DNA from: Seminavis robusta
Lineage: Eukaryota; Bacillariophyta; Bacillariophyceae; Naviculales; Naviculaceae
Assembly: GCA_903772945.1 (NCBI GenBank)
Contig: CAICTM010000049.1
Span: 62,001-126,000 of the forward strand
Direction: 5' to 3'
Length of the DNA: 64,000 nucleotides
Shown: in pieces, positions 30,913 to 44,375 of the stretch
Position numbering within the stretch: the stretch's first letter is position 1
How the letters are laid out: every line of letters begins with the position of its first letter
Notes under the pieces: generated by a model
The model's input: only the letters and a program-made list of their open reading frames with translations
Databases searched by the model: none
What the model was told of the DNA's origin: nothing
Position numbers and translations under genes: made by a program

Positions 30913-33900
30913 CTAAGACCGAGGCTCGTCGTCGAGGGTATAGTCCGACGGACCGTCTGACGAGGGGTTTGGACGTCCCATGCGGCCGCCTTCGGGTGCG
31001 TTCCAGACATCTTTTTCTGCGGCTGCTTCCTCGAAAAAGGTTGGGGCCGGCGGGGCTGCATGAACCTCTGCATCCATGATCAAGCCATTTTGTTGCGATT
31101 CGAGATTATGCACGATGTCACTCAGGTGAGAACGCTCTTGTTCATGGATGCGTCTCATTTCTTCCATTTCATTCTCAAGTGCTACGACTCGTCGCGCGTT
31201 GGCTTCAGCTCGAGCCCGGTCGGCACCGGCAAAAGATGTGTTTGAAGCCATTGTCGACCCTGTGCCACCCGCCGTGTCCAGCCCAGACACGACAGTTTGG
31301 CTCTTGCCTACAGAGATTGACATTCTTGGCTTGGGAGGACCACCAAAATAGTGGTTTCGTGTCCAGACATACATCTTGGGCCAAATCACAAGAGCGACCA
31401 GGGTAACCGAGAAGATGAAAGCAAGCGCTGCCATGATCAAGTAGGATGCGTCTCTCGAAACTCCATCTAGGATGACAAACACGGGGATGCCAATTGCCCA
31501 AACTTGCACATGCGAGAAGATTGCGAAGAAGATCCACTTGGACTCTGCGAGTTCTGCCTGAACATCCTTCAACTTCCACGATATTGCTCCAGTCATAATG
31601 ACAGAGATGAAAATAATGATGGCCAGGGGGATGATGAATGGTAGTGCACCAGCGTCGCCCGTACTGTTGCATTCAGCGTAGGAAATCCATTGCCCTTCTT
31701 CGTCTGCATTGGTGATTTCCCGACTCCATACCAGGGGGTCAACGATTTGCCAAACCATAAGAATGATAACGCTGAGGAAAATGACAATGCCGAATGGAAT
31801 CAGCACCTGATTGATCTGTACTGCTTGTCGTCTCATGGAAAGCAGTTTACTCAATCGCCACAGCTTGAAGAAAAGGGCCAGATACATGACCTGGTATCCA
31901 ATCACGAAAAACCATGGGAATGCTGAGCAAAATCCACTGAGCGTGTCTTCAGACACACCCTTGTCTTCATCCCACGATATGAAGAAGATGGAGAAAGCCA
32001 CCATTGCCGAGCCGAGGCACAACAAATAGAGGAATTCGGGTTGGCTGGCCTTCACAATACGGTCCTCTCGCATGGCGTACACCCAAACTCCGGCGCCAAC
32101 AGCGAGGACTAAAGCAAAGAAGCAGAGGAACAATCCAAAAGCGTGAATTCCTGGGGACAAGTAGTTCCATTCTGCAGTGGTCTTTAGTGGCTGGGGTTCG
32201 TTGGTGGTACCATCATAAAAGAGAAACTCGGTACCTTCCACAGGAACCCAGCTCCCCGGAACTGGCATATCCGAGCCTTCCACCTGTGTGTCATTGGTGT
32301 ACAGGTGTGTCAAGACGAGCTCGTAGCTGCATGTACAAAGATGAAGTCTTGTGAGCACCCAAACATTGCGTACGTCATGCAACCCCCCACCCCTGTGGCT
32401 GCTCCTCGTGCTTACCTTTGCATGTCATTTTCATCCACAGTCGTCGGTCGAAGATTGTACATTCCGTAAATGACGCCCGAAATGTCTCTACCGTTCAGAC
32501 GTCCCAACGCTAGCTCACTGGTTTCATGGGATTGGGAGAACTGAACATATCCCGATGCGCCCTGGAACTCTGTTTCGAATACTTCGGCTACGTGTTCTCC
32601 GCCTTCGCTGTGAGCCTTGCACGCACTGAGACCAGTCAAGACGATGGAGTCATAGAGGAAGCTGGCATACTCAGTGGGCGTCTCTCTTCGAAAGTACCCC
32701 GCAGTTTCCATGCTTGAGAGAATGGTTTTGTTGAGTGGATTGTTCATTGGTTCGTTGAAATGTTCGGCAATGCTGTCCGGTTGGTTTCTCCAAGCCCTCA
32801 AAAAGGGATCGGCTTCGCCATAGTATTTGAAGGGGTCGTAGTTGGTGAAGACGGCAGCACCACGGAGTAGTTTGTCAGTAGGGGAATCGACTTTATACTG
32901 GATGTGTGGCAGCATGGCGGGAGTCAGCATATCTCCCGAAAGCATCCAGAAATAGTCGTCTCCCAACAACCCCATGTCTGCTGCAACGTCGGCGACATCA
33001 TCCAAGACCGCCAGACGATCGGTGGCCAATAGAATGCTGTGGTATCCATCCTCCACAGTGGTCTCTAGCGACTCTTCGATGGATCCTCTGTCTCCTTCGA
33101 TAATGTGCTCCGTGATAGTGGCGTATTCCTCCAAAAAGTCCTCGGCGTCTTCCAATGGATCTTCATACTGTTCTCCATAGTCCGATGCATCATAAATAAT
33201 GGCCAAGAACTTGCGCTCGACGACGTCTCGTTGTACGAAATTGGCAATGGCGAATCCGTAGTCTTGCGAAGAAGTAATGGTTCGAGCTAGAGTTGGAAAA
33301 TCAGCCCGACGAGACAGTCGACGGTCAATTGTCGAGTAGGCCATTTGAGGGATCCATAGGTTTTCCGTGACGGCCGAAACTCCTTCGTTGACTCGAGGAT
33401 GAGTGGGTCCAATCACAGCACACATGGCTTTGGTAGGATCTTGGTTGTTGCTGGCAGCTTGGCGAGTAATGTCGAGTAGTGCGTCGACTGCCATGGGACG
33501 ACTGTATCCGCTGTCGCGGTAGAGGATGGAAGGGAAGGTGATGTTGCAATAGTCAATGTCGGCAATCTCGGGGACGATGGAAGCGTCACGTTCATTCTAC
33601 CGTATCAGTAAAAGTAGAGAAGAAGAAAGAAGAAACAAGAAGTATACCTGTGAGGGGTTCATCGCTCCACAAAAATTGAAAAAAGAGACATCCACTTCCA
33701 TGGTCACTCGTCAACTCACAAAGTGTTTGACAGCCAATTCAGCAGTCAACATGAGGGTAAAAGAGGCCTTCTCCAGTGTCTCCTTGTCAGGCCAAATCCC
33801 GTAGCCGTAGTACTCGACACCCTCATCTTGGATTGCCTTGGGAGGACCCTCACGTCTGATTGAAGGAAAAGAGAGAAGCAAAAGTGAGCATCAACACGTC

Positions 33901-34111
33901 GATCGTCCATCTATTCTGGCTTGGATTGCCTTGACTTAATTGGATGGACTAACTAGACTTACTCATCGCTGAATGGCAAAAGCGCCACCAATTGACATTC
34001 CAAGTCATCGGTCAGCACTGGTCCTCGCTTTTCCTCTGCCGAAAGTACCGTCGCTGTAAGCACGACAAGTCCCAGCAGGGGGCCGGCAATGGCTCTCGGT
34101 CGAAGCATCAT
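30913..34111 (-). CDS. GABA-B-type class C G-protein-coupled receptor
   Basis: Four exons on the minus strand, 33963-34111, 33720-33855, 32416-33596 and 30913-32326, encode 959 residues; phases close and introns begin GTAAGT, GTGAGT and GTAAGC. Residues 1-25 are a signal peptide (LLGLVVLTATVLSA). Residues 75-480 form a periplasmic-binding-type ANF-receptor domain: RDSGYSRPMAVDALLDI, CAVIGPTHP, a YDASDYGEQY strand and a Venus-flytrap C-lobe. Seven membrane segments follow (about 545-800), including GLFLCFFALVLAVGAGVWVY, FLYLLCLGSAMVAFSIFF, FFVIGYQVMYLALFFKLWRL, VIFLSVIILMVWQIVDPLVW and MAALAFIFSVTLVALVIWP. The C-tail has a coiled coil (RARAEANARRVVALENEME) like the GABA-B dimerisation helix, and an acidic end. 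Diatoms have an expanded GABA-B-like set of unknown ligand. It should sit in the plasma membrane. Confidence 0.9.
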
Positions 34112-35896
34112 GGTGGTATAATGTGTGATGTGATACAATAGAAAACTGGACTGACTACCGTACTCAGGTGATCAGGCGGTCCACTCGCTTGGTTCTGAGC
34201 AGTGTTTATTAGTGGAGATCTGTTGTTTTGGTTAGAGAAACTCGGGAAGGGTGATACCAGCCCCACCAGCGAATAACCACCGATTGCATGTACTGAGTAG
34301 AACGTAGTTTTGCTGGTTTTGGGAAGGGGCGTTGCAGAAGATACAAGACTGATGTTGACGAATAAATTTCGAAAAGGGTCGGACGTCGAAGGGGAAGAGG
34401 TTTCAAAGAGCTATTTAGATGCGGGAAATCACTGAGTTGAGTTTTAGATCTTCGAAGCCCAAAATCATCATCTTCTCTCCCTGCTATGATCGATACAGGT
34501 AGAAGCCTTCAATTCTACTGCTGAATTTCTCATTGTCAAGAACAGGCAGCGTAGAATGTCGGAGGCAACGCAAACAAAGCAGATGGTTTGCAGCAAAAGG
34601 TTGCAAGCTTTCGCGCTGTGATGCCTCATCCAAGACAGAGCTCTAGCGACTCATTCATCAGGAACCAGCCTACTTATTAGTCAACCCAAAACCTATTTTG
34701 TCTATCATATCTACCTGCTCCTTGGGTTTTCTTTCGGACAACTTAGGATCCTTAGTAACTACAGTACTAGTACCTATGCATAGTACACGTATGGAGTGCC
34801 CAATGCTATTGTTCAAGGTCTTGCCATACAGGTAGATACAGAGACAAATAGACAGACAACTCTAATTGGCAAACCTCGTTGATGGCTACGGTATTTGCAA
34901 AGATACCTGTAGCGCCTCACCCCGAACGTACCGTACGGTACCGGACGGTAGCTCCTTGAAAGGTTTCTCAAAAGACAGAAAATATGCAAGGTTTCCCGCT
35001 TCCTTCCAAAAGTACACAACATTACACTGGTCCGCAATTGTCAAAAGCATCCAAGACATTGAGTACCGTACGGTATTGAGTGGAACACCTCGATACTCTT
35101 GTACAGTGTACTTAAGCAGACGATACTCGAAAGGATGACTGCTTTGAGAAGGTGCAGTAGACTATTTACAAAATTTATCAGTGCAAGAGAAGACCTAACG
35201 ACAGCCTTGTGTTATTACCGGTCCGTTAGGTACTCAGTACTGTACAGAGTATGGCATACTATAAGTAGCCACATCCTTTAGGTCCAATGCTGCTTCATCA
35301 CTGGTCACAGAGTGGCAAGGAGCGTGACGAGCTCGTCACGACAGTTCCACATTGCTCACTTTTTAGTCAGTTTCGGAATGTCAATCATGTGCAAGCCTTG
35401 CATCCTTATCCACCACCTCTACTAGCTAGACCTGGTTGAAGGTTTTGGAAAAGCGATGCTGGGGGATAGGAAATCACATCCTTTTCTTACGGGAGAATCT
35501 ATTCCACCATCCCGCCCTGTTGTTTGTTTCTGTAGACGGTAAGCTACCCGAAAACGCCGTTTGGAGCCAGCAGCTAGCAGCCAGCAGCCAGTATCAGAGA
35601 CCAAAGCTGCTCCGCGGGAACCGGTACCGGTACGGGTTCACTATTTGCTGGGCCTTTCCTACATGTAGCTGCTACTTTTGTGTGTGCTTGGTAACTTGAA
35701 CGTGTAAAAGTGACAGTCAACCTGGCTGTCTGATGCGAGAGACAAATCAAAAAGTAGATCTAGTTCTCTGGAATAGAACAACTGTTGTCCATGCACACCA
35801 AATAGTCAGGTTATTTCCTTTTGCTAAAGTAACGAATATCTTCCCTGGCCCGTTTTCAAGCTACCGGTACCATAGTAGGCCCGACTTCAGCACAGC
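34112..35896. other. Long intergenic region without recognised genes
   Basis: Includes the presumed GPCR promoter. From 34900 to 35260 it is dense in GTACCGTACGGTACCGG-type nested palindromes and TACGGTA motifs. Short frames on both strands show no family features. Confidence 0.55.
34925..34952. repeat. Nested TACCG/CGGTA palindromes
   Basis: AACGTACCGTACGGTACCGG and the following GGACGG contain overlapping self-complementary words (CCGTACGG, CGGTACCG). Related motifs recur at 35063-35080, 22748-22780, 35620-35640 and 44060-44080. Confidence 0.6.
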
Positions 35897-38800
35897 CTAC
35901 TGAAGTGCTGAGGATTGAGCCCCGCCAGCAATCATCGACTGCCAAAACGAAGGTGAGACCCAATTGAAGGCGCTCACACTCAGATACTGCTGGGATCGCT
36001 TGTGCAACTCTTCAAAGACGACCTTGCCTTCTCGGGAGAGATTCTTCTGAAGGTCTCTCGCTTTGCCAAATGTTTTCTTCTGTTCGCATGCATGTTCAAT
36101 GTCGAACAGCGTTTCGAGGTACTTGAGCTGTGTATGAACAGCACGCTCCGTGCAAACTGACTTCATGCGCCCGTTGCATCCACGCCTCAAGCAAATGCCG
36201 CCGTGGACAGACAGCTGGCGAGTCTCGAGGCTACACATTGGCTCATCACAGCGGATCACACCCTCGTAGTACTTCTTGTGGAGGTTGTGTACCCACAGCG
36301 TCATGGCGTTGCCGAGTCGGGCAAAGCACTGGAAGTGATTGTTGCACCCCCAAAAGTTGGGTGAAGAGCACTCTGGATTCACGCAACGGAGACCTTCCAC
36401 CAGAACGGTACCGTCAGGATTCTTGGCAACATGAAAGACGCCCGGGAACTCGCTTTCGACTTTGCAAGCAGAGCATCGGAACTTGAACTTCTCCACGTTT
36501 TGGAAACGTTCGCGGTCCGGCTTACAAGACTCTGGAGTGTAATCAACATCATCGTTGTCGAATTCTTCGTCACCGAAAGCGGCACTTTGACTGTACTTGG
36601 CTGAGTCAAGCCCCATCTTGGATGCGAGAACACGCTGCGAAGTTTGTTGGATAGGCTCACAGAGACGAGCCACCGGTGGCAGGATCTGTTGGGCCAGATA
36701 GTACTCGACGTCTGGCTTTAGAACGCCACCACTTCGGAGGATTTCATCGGGATGGCGGGCACGCTCAGCTGGTGTGGGCACTTTTTCGTCTTTGTTGGGG
36801 GTCCCAATGGGTGCAGTAATGATGTAGGGAATGTGATCTCCCGTGTTCACCGGTCGATTGTCCTTGAGCATCATCTTTGCAACATGGACGTGAGCCTGAG
36901 ATTTGCCGTCTGGGTAATCGTTGGGGTGCTTGCTAAGCCCCTTGGTGATTGTGTACTTTTCCAGTGGCAACTCGTTGTTTCGCATCTTTTTCGCAAGCTC
37001 TTCTAGGTGATTGTGGATGTTGTTCACTACGATTTCGGGATCTTCCCCAGAAAGGATCTGATCAGCCAAAAAACGACCAGTATCCTTCGACTGAATACAC
37101 CAGTCACGCCGAACTAGATCGAGTCCTTTGAGCTCCTGTCCGTACGTGATGCCGTCGGGTCCCTCCACAACAGTCTTGGCAGCGTACTTTTTCTTCTTGA
37201 GAAGCAGCATTGAGCGAAAGACTCCATCTATTTCTAGTTCCAGAGTTCGGTAGAGTCGATTCACCTCTCTCTTGACTCGTTCACCCAGCTCTTTGACCTT
37301 CGGCAAGTCGGCTTCGTTGCTAAGGCGCGTGTTGATCATGATACTGTCAGTGTCACCGTAGATGACATCGAGTCCTACCGAGTCCTGGGCGATAGTCACA
37401 GTTCGTTGAAGCTTCGTTGCGAGACAACAACGGCAACGTGAAAACGTGAGTCATGGACAAAGCAGCAGTTCCACCAGGAGAAGGCTGCCAACTGAATACT
37501 CACAGTTTCGCGTCCCATCATTGTAACCATGGCAGCAATAGGTTGGGCATAGAAGCGAGAGTTAGAGAAACCGAGACAACCGTACATCGAGTTGGCTGTG
37601 AGTTTGAGCGCTTGCTGGCGAATATCAAGCTGAAGAAGGACAGTTAAAGTCATGATTAGTGCAATATTTGGCTTGACAAAAACAAACTCCATCTTCCTAT
37701 ACTTACCTCTTTCGCCTTGTCAGCGTTCTTTTCTGACTTTAGCATCTTCTTCACGTTTCGTCGGCGCTCAACCAAATTCTTAATGACTCGTGGTAGGACA
37801 CCCTGCCCCTTGGACTCGTCGGGAAGCGGAGGCAAGTTCTTGGACACTTCTTCCTCCTCGCCTTCAGCAGCTTCTACCGGCGTGGCGAACGTGGCCCATT
37901 CGATGGTTGTGAAGCACAAGTTGTACTCTTGGATAAGGGAAGGGTACAAACTGTTAAAATCCAGCAGCAAGATGAAGGAATCGTACAGTCCTTTCTTAGG
38001 TTCAAGCACCAAACCTCCGCTGTACTTGGCCTTTCCTTTTCCAGCAGCGCCCTTCTTGCTTCCAGGGCGTCGTTTCTCGGGCACCAAGTGCTTCAGGCGA
38101 TGAAACTCATGTAGCAACAGATACTCTGTCCTCTCTGCGCGGTTACTTTTCATCGTGTGCGACCATAGGTTTCCGGCGATGCAGGTTAGCTGCTTCGTCA
38201 GTGGCAAGATTTGCAACTTGAACATGAGGCGATGGACGAGTTGCGTATCAAAAAGCGTGTGTTGTGCCAGCCGCACGATTGTCTTGCTAGACTCATACCA
38301 CTGAGGGATATCCACCGGTTCAACCTCCACCCTTTGTGTCTTGAGTTGCGTAGCAGCCAAGTTTGTGAGTGAATACGTTGTTTCCCGAAGAAGTTCCTTG
38401 GCGCTCAAGTAGGTATCACACAAGAGGCGTCCGGACATGGCATCAGCAATAGCGTAGTCCTTGCGTCCAGAGTGTGAACTCTTGGAAGGCATTTGCATGC
38501 GACGACGACGGCCCAGCTTGGACCAGAGCGACACCTTCAGTTCCCGGCAACGATTCAGCAGGACTTCTGCGTCAAAGCCCCAGATATTGTGCCCCACAAG
38601 GACGTCAGGATCCCACTGTCCCAGTTGAGCAAGGAGACGACACAAGAGGGCTCGTTCGTTGTACTCGCGGCAGAGATCTGGCATATTTCTGGACGCCTCT
38701 CTTTCAAAGTCTCGCGGGAACTTGGGAACAGCTCCCCCGAGGTCACCCCTTGCCAATGGGCGAATGATGGTGATTTGCGACATGTGTCGAACTGACTCAT

Positions 38801-40826
38801 CGGAAGCAGTATCCAACAGAACTTCCTTGTGGCAGACGGCACTGACGGTCACGATTTCCGACTTTTGCGTCTTGGGGTTGACCACCGTCTTGAGTTTGAT
38901 CGAGACTGCTACAACAGGGGGTGGGGGGCGATTGCCAGGCTCAAGAAGATCCAATCGCTTAATGTTCTTTGGGTCGTTCACCTGCAATTCTAGCTTACAC
39001 CAAGAAACTGGTGCTCGCGTGGCGACTGGTTGCTTGATACGAATCCAACAGGGTCCCAAAAGCTCCCGTTTGACAATGAATGTCTCCAGGACGGACGCGC
39101 CACCACCCAAGATCTTCTGAAAGTGCTCTCCCCCCTTTTCGCAGATTTCTTGGGACGGACTGGGAAATTTGGCATCGTAAACAACCTTGAGATACTCCGT
39201 TTCATCCCTAGGAATGGAGCAGTCATCAAATGCATACTTGCGAGTGACGGGTTTGCCCCTCCACCACGCTCCTTCCACCTTGGGAATGATCGGCCCCTTC
39301 AAGACGGAATTGATTTCCTGATGAACCTTTTGAAGAGGGGCATACTCTCCCGTTTCTTCATTGACGCGAGGCAACACGAAAAGATTGCGCAAGTTGTTCT
39401 TGATGAGAGCACAACAGCTGACAAACTGTGGCTTGCTGTTCTTGCTCTTTGGTTCCGGGGGAACTGCCACCTTTCCAAACAAGAGGATCTCTCCATTTCC
39501 CCTGTCAGCAATGTCAATCCAGAAAAAGTCAATGTACTGTTCGGCGTCGCCACTTTCTGTTTCTTTGGTTTGAAGGAATGCGCCCAGCTCGGCAGAGGAC
39601 GCTGCGGTTGTGGCGGCGTTGGAGGATCCTGCAGCGGCCATTTCGTCCGGTTTGAATGTCGCAGTCATGGCAGCCATAGTGACAGCAGACTTTTTCGACT
39701 GCTCTTCTGGTGTCGGCTCCGGCTGCTTCTTTTGGTTGGCAATTTCCTTTTCTTCCATTGCCTTTTTGGCGGGAGCCGACATGTCTTGTCCCAGTTTTCT
39801 TCGCGCCAGACGCTTGCGTGGTCGAGGAGCTTCCTCTTCGTCCTCCTCCTTGTCCTTATCATCAGATGCGTCATGGTTGGTATCCACAGCTGCGCGGTTG
39901 ATATCATCCTTGTTGCCGTCTTTGGTCTCATCCGTAGCCATTTCAACGTCTCCATCATTACCTCCGTCATTGGCGTCCGGAGCAAAGCGGACCCTTGTAC
40001 CTTCGGTGTTGGTCTTTTCCTCGTCAGGTTTTTCCTCATCTGGTGCCATGTCCTGATCTTTTCCAACGTCGTCATCGTCATAGTGATCATCATCGTTTCC
40101 ATCGTCAAAGGGCATCATGCCCATATTATCATCATCATCTTCTTCATGATCATGGGCATCCGCTTTCTGACGGTCCACTTCCCTGCTGCGACGAGGTTGT
40201 GATTCTGAACGCCTCCTTCCAGAATTCGACTGACGTCCCCGACTGCGACGACGAGGAGCAGACGAACTGCGGCGTCGACTGGTGGAGAGAGGAGCATTAT
40301 CCAGCTGCTTCAAGAGATCATCCACATTGGTAGTCGCGGAAGCACCACCATATCGACTGCTGCTGGACTTTTTGTTTTTGTTGTTGTTGGATCCACCTCC
40401 AAAAGCAGGACCTGTGGCAGTTCCTTGTGTGACAAAATTCCACATGCTTGGTTGGGACTTGTCTTGTTCCATTCCAGCTTGATCCAAGAGCGTCTTGTTG
40501 CGTTTGGCCTTTTTCAATGCCGTCTTGGTCAATGTGGCATTGCCGTTATTGGCTCTCTTGCGATTAGTATTACCGCCCTCATCTGGCTCTCCTCCCAAAT
40601 GTTCTTCTCCATCATCATAGTACCCCAATCCGTCATCGTCGACAATGAAATCTTCTCGTTGACGGCGGGCATTGACCAACTTTCCGTATTCCTCTTCATC
40701 AACCACTTCATAGATATCTTCTTCATCCTTGATCTCTACATCGTCCAAATCAAATCCCTGTTGCCGACGCTGGCGGAGACTGGCCAAAGCAGCGCTTTTC
40801 TTCTGGCGGCGGCTGGCAGAGGACAT
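35897..40826 (-). CDS. POLA1: DNA polymerase alpha catalytic subunit
   Basis: Three exons on the minus strand, 37707-40826, 37504-37629 and 35897-37411, give 1586 residues (family about 1450-1600). All three exons are multiples of three. The N-terminus has the family's conserved segment ([17 protein letters not shown]). Residues 95-400 are low-complexity Asp/Arg/Ser-rich. The exonuclease-like region has [17 protein letters not shown]. Polymerase region II is [20 protein letters not shown] (from about residue 958); region [23 protein letters not shown], sits in the 42-codon middle exon; region I is YGDTDSIM with catalytic D1102 and D1104. The C-terminus has two cysteine clusters (CSACKVES...[10 protein letters not shown]...C) that bind zinc/Fe-S and dock the primase and B subunit. 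It extends RNA primers during replication in the nucleus. The start shares a 441-bp divergent promoter with the tepsin-like gene. Confidence 0.97.
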
Positions 40827-41267
40827 GGTGTAGACAACAACACTTTGTAGTACTAGCTAGTAGCACAGTAGTAGTGGGTAGACAGGTTATTGAACAGAGA
40901 TTGTGATGAACGACGGTTGATGCCAAAGCCAATGCTCAGAAAAATGTTGGAAAAAATGCTTCCGAAAGGCGCCAAAATCAAATGGGTCAAATGTGCGGCT
41001 TGACTAAAATTGAGCGATGCTCGCGAAATTGTAAGAGCCGGCAAAAGATCGGCAATCAACTCACCCGACAGCAATCCAAGTCTTGTGGAGATTATATTTA
41101 TGCTTTGATACTTGTTGGCTGGTTTGTGAACGTCGCTGCCATTCTCTGAGCAAGGAACAGAGGCGCCGCCCGTTGTTAGACTAGCTAGCTAGTATTGTTG
41201 TGAAAGAGCTGAGCTCGTTGGTCGATCCATTGGTGAAAGAAACCAAGCGAATTGAATTATCGATATC
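40827..41267. promoter_or_regulatory. Divergent promoter between POLA1 and the tepsin-like gene
   Basis: The two ATGs (40826 minus, 41268 plus) are 441 bp apart, so this segment must hold both promoters. It contains AGCGATGCTCGCGAAATTG and GGCGCC motifs and a CTAGCTAGCTAG run (41183-41191). No specific factor site is claimed. Confidence 0.6.
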
Positions 41268-43827
41268 ATGGACCGCCAACTGTTGAACCGAGCCACGGAT
41301 GGTTCGGATGCCCCTACTCCAGGATATCTGTACATTGATATAGCCAAGAATGCAGCCTCATCGCCCATGGCTTGTCAGGAAATTGCCACCTTTTTGACGC
41401 GAAAGCTGGCCAACAAACAAAATGCCAACATCAAATGGAAGTGTCTCAAAGTCATTGCCAAGACGGCAGAGGCCGTCAGTAGAGGACAATTCAAGCGTGC
41501 TGTGGCACAAGACCAATCTGCTGTGGCTGCCATTCGTCTAGCCACCAATTTTAGAGGTCCTCCCGATCCAGTGCGAGGAGATGAACCCTACAACCGTGTT
41601 CGTCTCGCGGCAAAGGAGTGTCTCGACATGATTTATTCAGAGACGCCCACACAAGCCGATCAGAGTCCCTACAATTCGGGAGGAGGAGGCATGTCCAACA
41701 CTTACGGGGCTCCTCCTCATCAACAAAATGCATACAGTGGAGGCGGTGCTGGAGCTGGAGCCGGCGGAATGCCTCCTCCAGGTCGCCGCATGGAAGGAAT
41801 CGGAAATCCCATGTTTTCCGATCCACGCCTAGAACCACAGTCCAACTCGGTAGAATCTGTCATTAAGGATATTGGAGAATCCTTTGTAGGCATGATCAAG
41901 GATCCACTGGCTCGCAATGCCGATGTTCGAACCTCCAATTCGCACGGAGAAATGCCTCGTCCTGGTGGAATGCAGGGTTTTGGATCGCACAATGCTGGAA
42001 CGGTACGTCTCTATTTTTATTTATTATTGTTTTGTTTGATTTTCTTCCAGGCTTGGGTGTATAGTATTGCATTGTATTGTATTGTCGTATGTGTTGCGAG
42101 CAAATTTATTTATTTGTGATTGACGTAAAATTCTGGCTGATACGATTTCCAATACTGCTCTTGCTTCTGACAATCGAACCGAATTGAATCGACGACCACA
42201 ATCATATTATTGGAACCTTTCTACGACGTTCAAAATTCAATGATATTGATATTGGCAGTACGGACGCCCTCCTCCTGGTCGAAGTGAACTGGCTCATGCC
42301 ACCGGTGGACAATGGACCATGGCTTCCAACAGAGGACCCAATGCAGTAGGAGGCGGGGGTTCCAGCAATTCCAACGACGCATACTACAAGTCACGGGAGC
42401 AAGGAAACAATGCTTTTTCTTGGGCCAACAAAGACGCTCACGGCTCTCAAGGGGGAGTCGGTGGTTCTTGGGCATCACCAGCTCCATCACAGGCTTCTCG
42501 ACCTTCCTACGCTGATCAGCATTCTACTACGCCCTCGATTACGATCAACTCGGCTCCAAGTGCTCCAATCAACCGTGGCTCTGGTGGGACGGCTGTCAGT
42601 GATGGGTCCTATGAAAAGAACTTGGTCATTGAGTTGTGCCCCCCTGGTGGAATGAAACCGGTGCCACCTCCTGACAAGCTGCTCAACTTTGCCAAAGCAA
42701 TTCCCAACCTAAACCCTGACTTGATCTGCCCCGTCTTGCTGGATTGCTTGGAAGATGGGCATCCATGGATCATGCGTGCCAAAGCTCTTTGTGTGATGGA
42801 AACCTGCATCCAGGCAGGCGCAAGACCTGACAATACCAACCCATACGCCAACTTCTTTTACACCTGTCGGGGAGAAGTCGAACCACTAGCAAATCACGCC
42901 AGGGCAGCTGTCAAAGACCCCGCTCGGAGGGTCCTGGCATTGTTGGGTGTGGAATTGTCGGAACCTGCTGCTGCTGCGCCACCCCCGGCGGCAGCACCAC
43001 CGGTTCCTCCGGCACCTGCTGCACCGGTCAATTTGTTGGACTTTGATGACACCCCTGCTGCAGCGGTACCAGCTCCCCCACCATCGGCTCCTCCACCGCC
43101 TCCCAGTCAGCCAGCAGCAGCAACAGGCGGTGGAAATATGTTTGGTGGAATGGAGCTGAAGAGTGCCCCCGCTGCTGCACCTGTGGCTCCACCGCCAGCA
43201 CCGACCAGTGGATTCTTACTGGATGGATTGACTGTGAACAACCCGCCAGCTCCAGCACCAGCAGCCCCTGCAAAGGCTCCTGAGGTCATTGACATGTTTG
43301 GTTCCTTATCAGTCAAAGCAAACGATGTTGAGGAAGAGAAAAAGAAGGGATCAGAAGATACAGATGACCTTGCTGCTGTGGCAGCCTCTGGGTCTGCATT
43401 TGGATTCATCAATTCTGATTCTTCGCAAGCACCTGCCGTTGCGGCTGCCCCGGCAGCTCAGCCAAACACTGTGGAATCCTTTGATCCTTTGAGTGCCTTT
43501 TCACCCAATACACAACGACAAATGATGCAGCTGTCACCGGAGCAGATGCAGGCCATGGCTTACCAACAGATGCTCATGCAACAGCAAGCGATGCAAATGC
43601 AGCAGATGCAAATGGCCATGGCAATGCAGGGTGGTGGTGGCGGCATGCCTCGAGTGGGTGGAGCTCCCATGTCAATGATGCCGGGTGTAGGCCCTGGAGT
43701 GATGGGACCTCATGCAGGAAGGACAAGTTCTGGGTTCTCTTTCTTGGACAATCCAGCAGCCAAGAAGGAAGATAAGATGTTTGATTTTGTCCAGGATGCC
43801 ATGAAGACGGAAAAGACACACAAGTAG
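41268..43827 (+). CDS. Tepsin/MTV1-like ENTH-domain trafficking adaptor
   Basis: Two exons, 41268-42002 and 42259-43827, encode 767 residues; the intron begins GTACGT and ends TTGGCAG. The N-terminal domain (residues 1-130: LLNRATDGSDAPTPGYLYIDIAKN, then KCLKVIAKTAE) matches ENTH/VHS-like domains of tepsin and plant MTV1, which bind clathrin adaptors at the trans-Golgi. A Gly/Ser/Asn-rich linker follows. A second helical domain (about residues 360-460: LIELCPPGGMKPVPPPDKLLNFAK, later CLEDGHPWIMRAKALCVME) resembles the second VHS-like domain of tepsin-type proteins. The C-terminal part is Pro/Ala-rich with NLLDFD and similar acidic motifs that commonly bind adaptors or clathrin, and a Gln/Met-rich stretch. 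Role in Golgi-to-endosome sorting is inferred. Confidence 0.85.
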
Positions 43828-44375
43828 AATGATAACTAACTGATAGACAGATGTGGATGAACACATGATAGTTAGTTGCAAGAGTATCTAGCTAGCTAAT
43901 GAACTTTGTGGATATACAATTTGTTGCGCGAGTGCTAGCTTGTGCATATCGGCAGTTTCGCTGGAGACTACTACAAAGTGTATGTAGGCCCGGAACGTTC
44001 ATTTCTCGCCGTAAGGCGAAGCGAAGTGCTTTTTTGTGGCTACTAGCCAGCAGGGCTGTATTGTACGGTACCGATACCGGTGTGACTGCGGCAACTAACG
44101 CGTCTTGATTTCAGCATTGGTGGCATTGAGTCAGCATCGGAACAAGCCAATCGGAAGATCAAAATGTTCTGTGTCATCGATGCTGCTTCTCATAGCCCGC
44201 CAGACTGGATGGATGCCTCAATTGTGTTGTGGCTGATGGGATTGATTGGAAATCATCCGCATTGTTGGCATTCTGACACAATAAATCAGACTCAGTTCGA
44301 AGATCGTCGGAATCGCAAAACTCGTTTCTTGACACAATCTCACAAAGACTACATACAAGAAGAGAAAGATTAACA
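43828..44375. other. Intergenic region
   Basis: Between two plus-strand genes; no gene recognised. Contains the presumed promoter of the DUF1995-like gene. A TACGGTACCGATACCGG motif is at about 44064-44080. Confidence 0.6.

Noticed and set aside
35422-35699. Short frames on both strands between the GPCR and POLA1 genes
   Set aside because: No family features; contains CAGCAGCTAGCAGCCAGCAG repeats and TACCGG palindromes.
39030-40202. Plus-strand frame of 390 codons opposite the DNA polymerase alpha N-terminus
   Set aside because: It is the mirror of the low-complexity Asp/Ser/Arg-rich coding region, which leaves the antisense strand open by composition.
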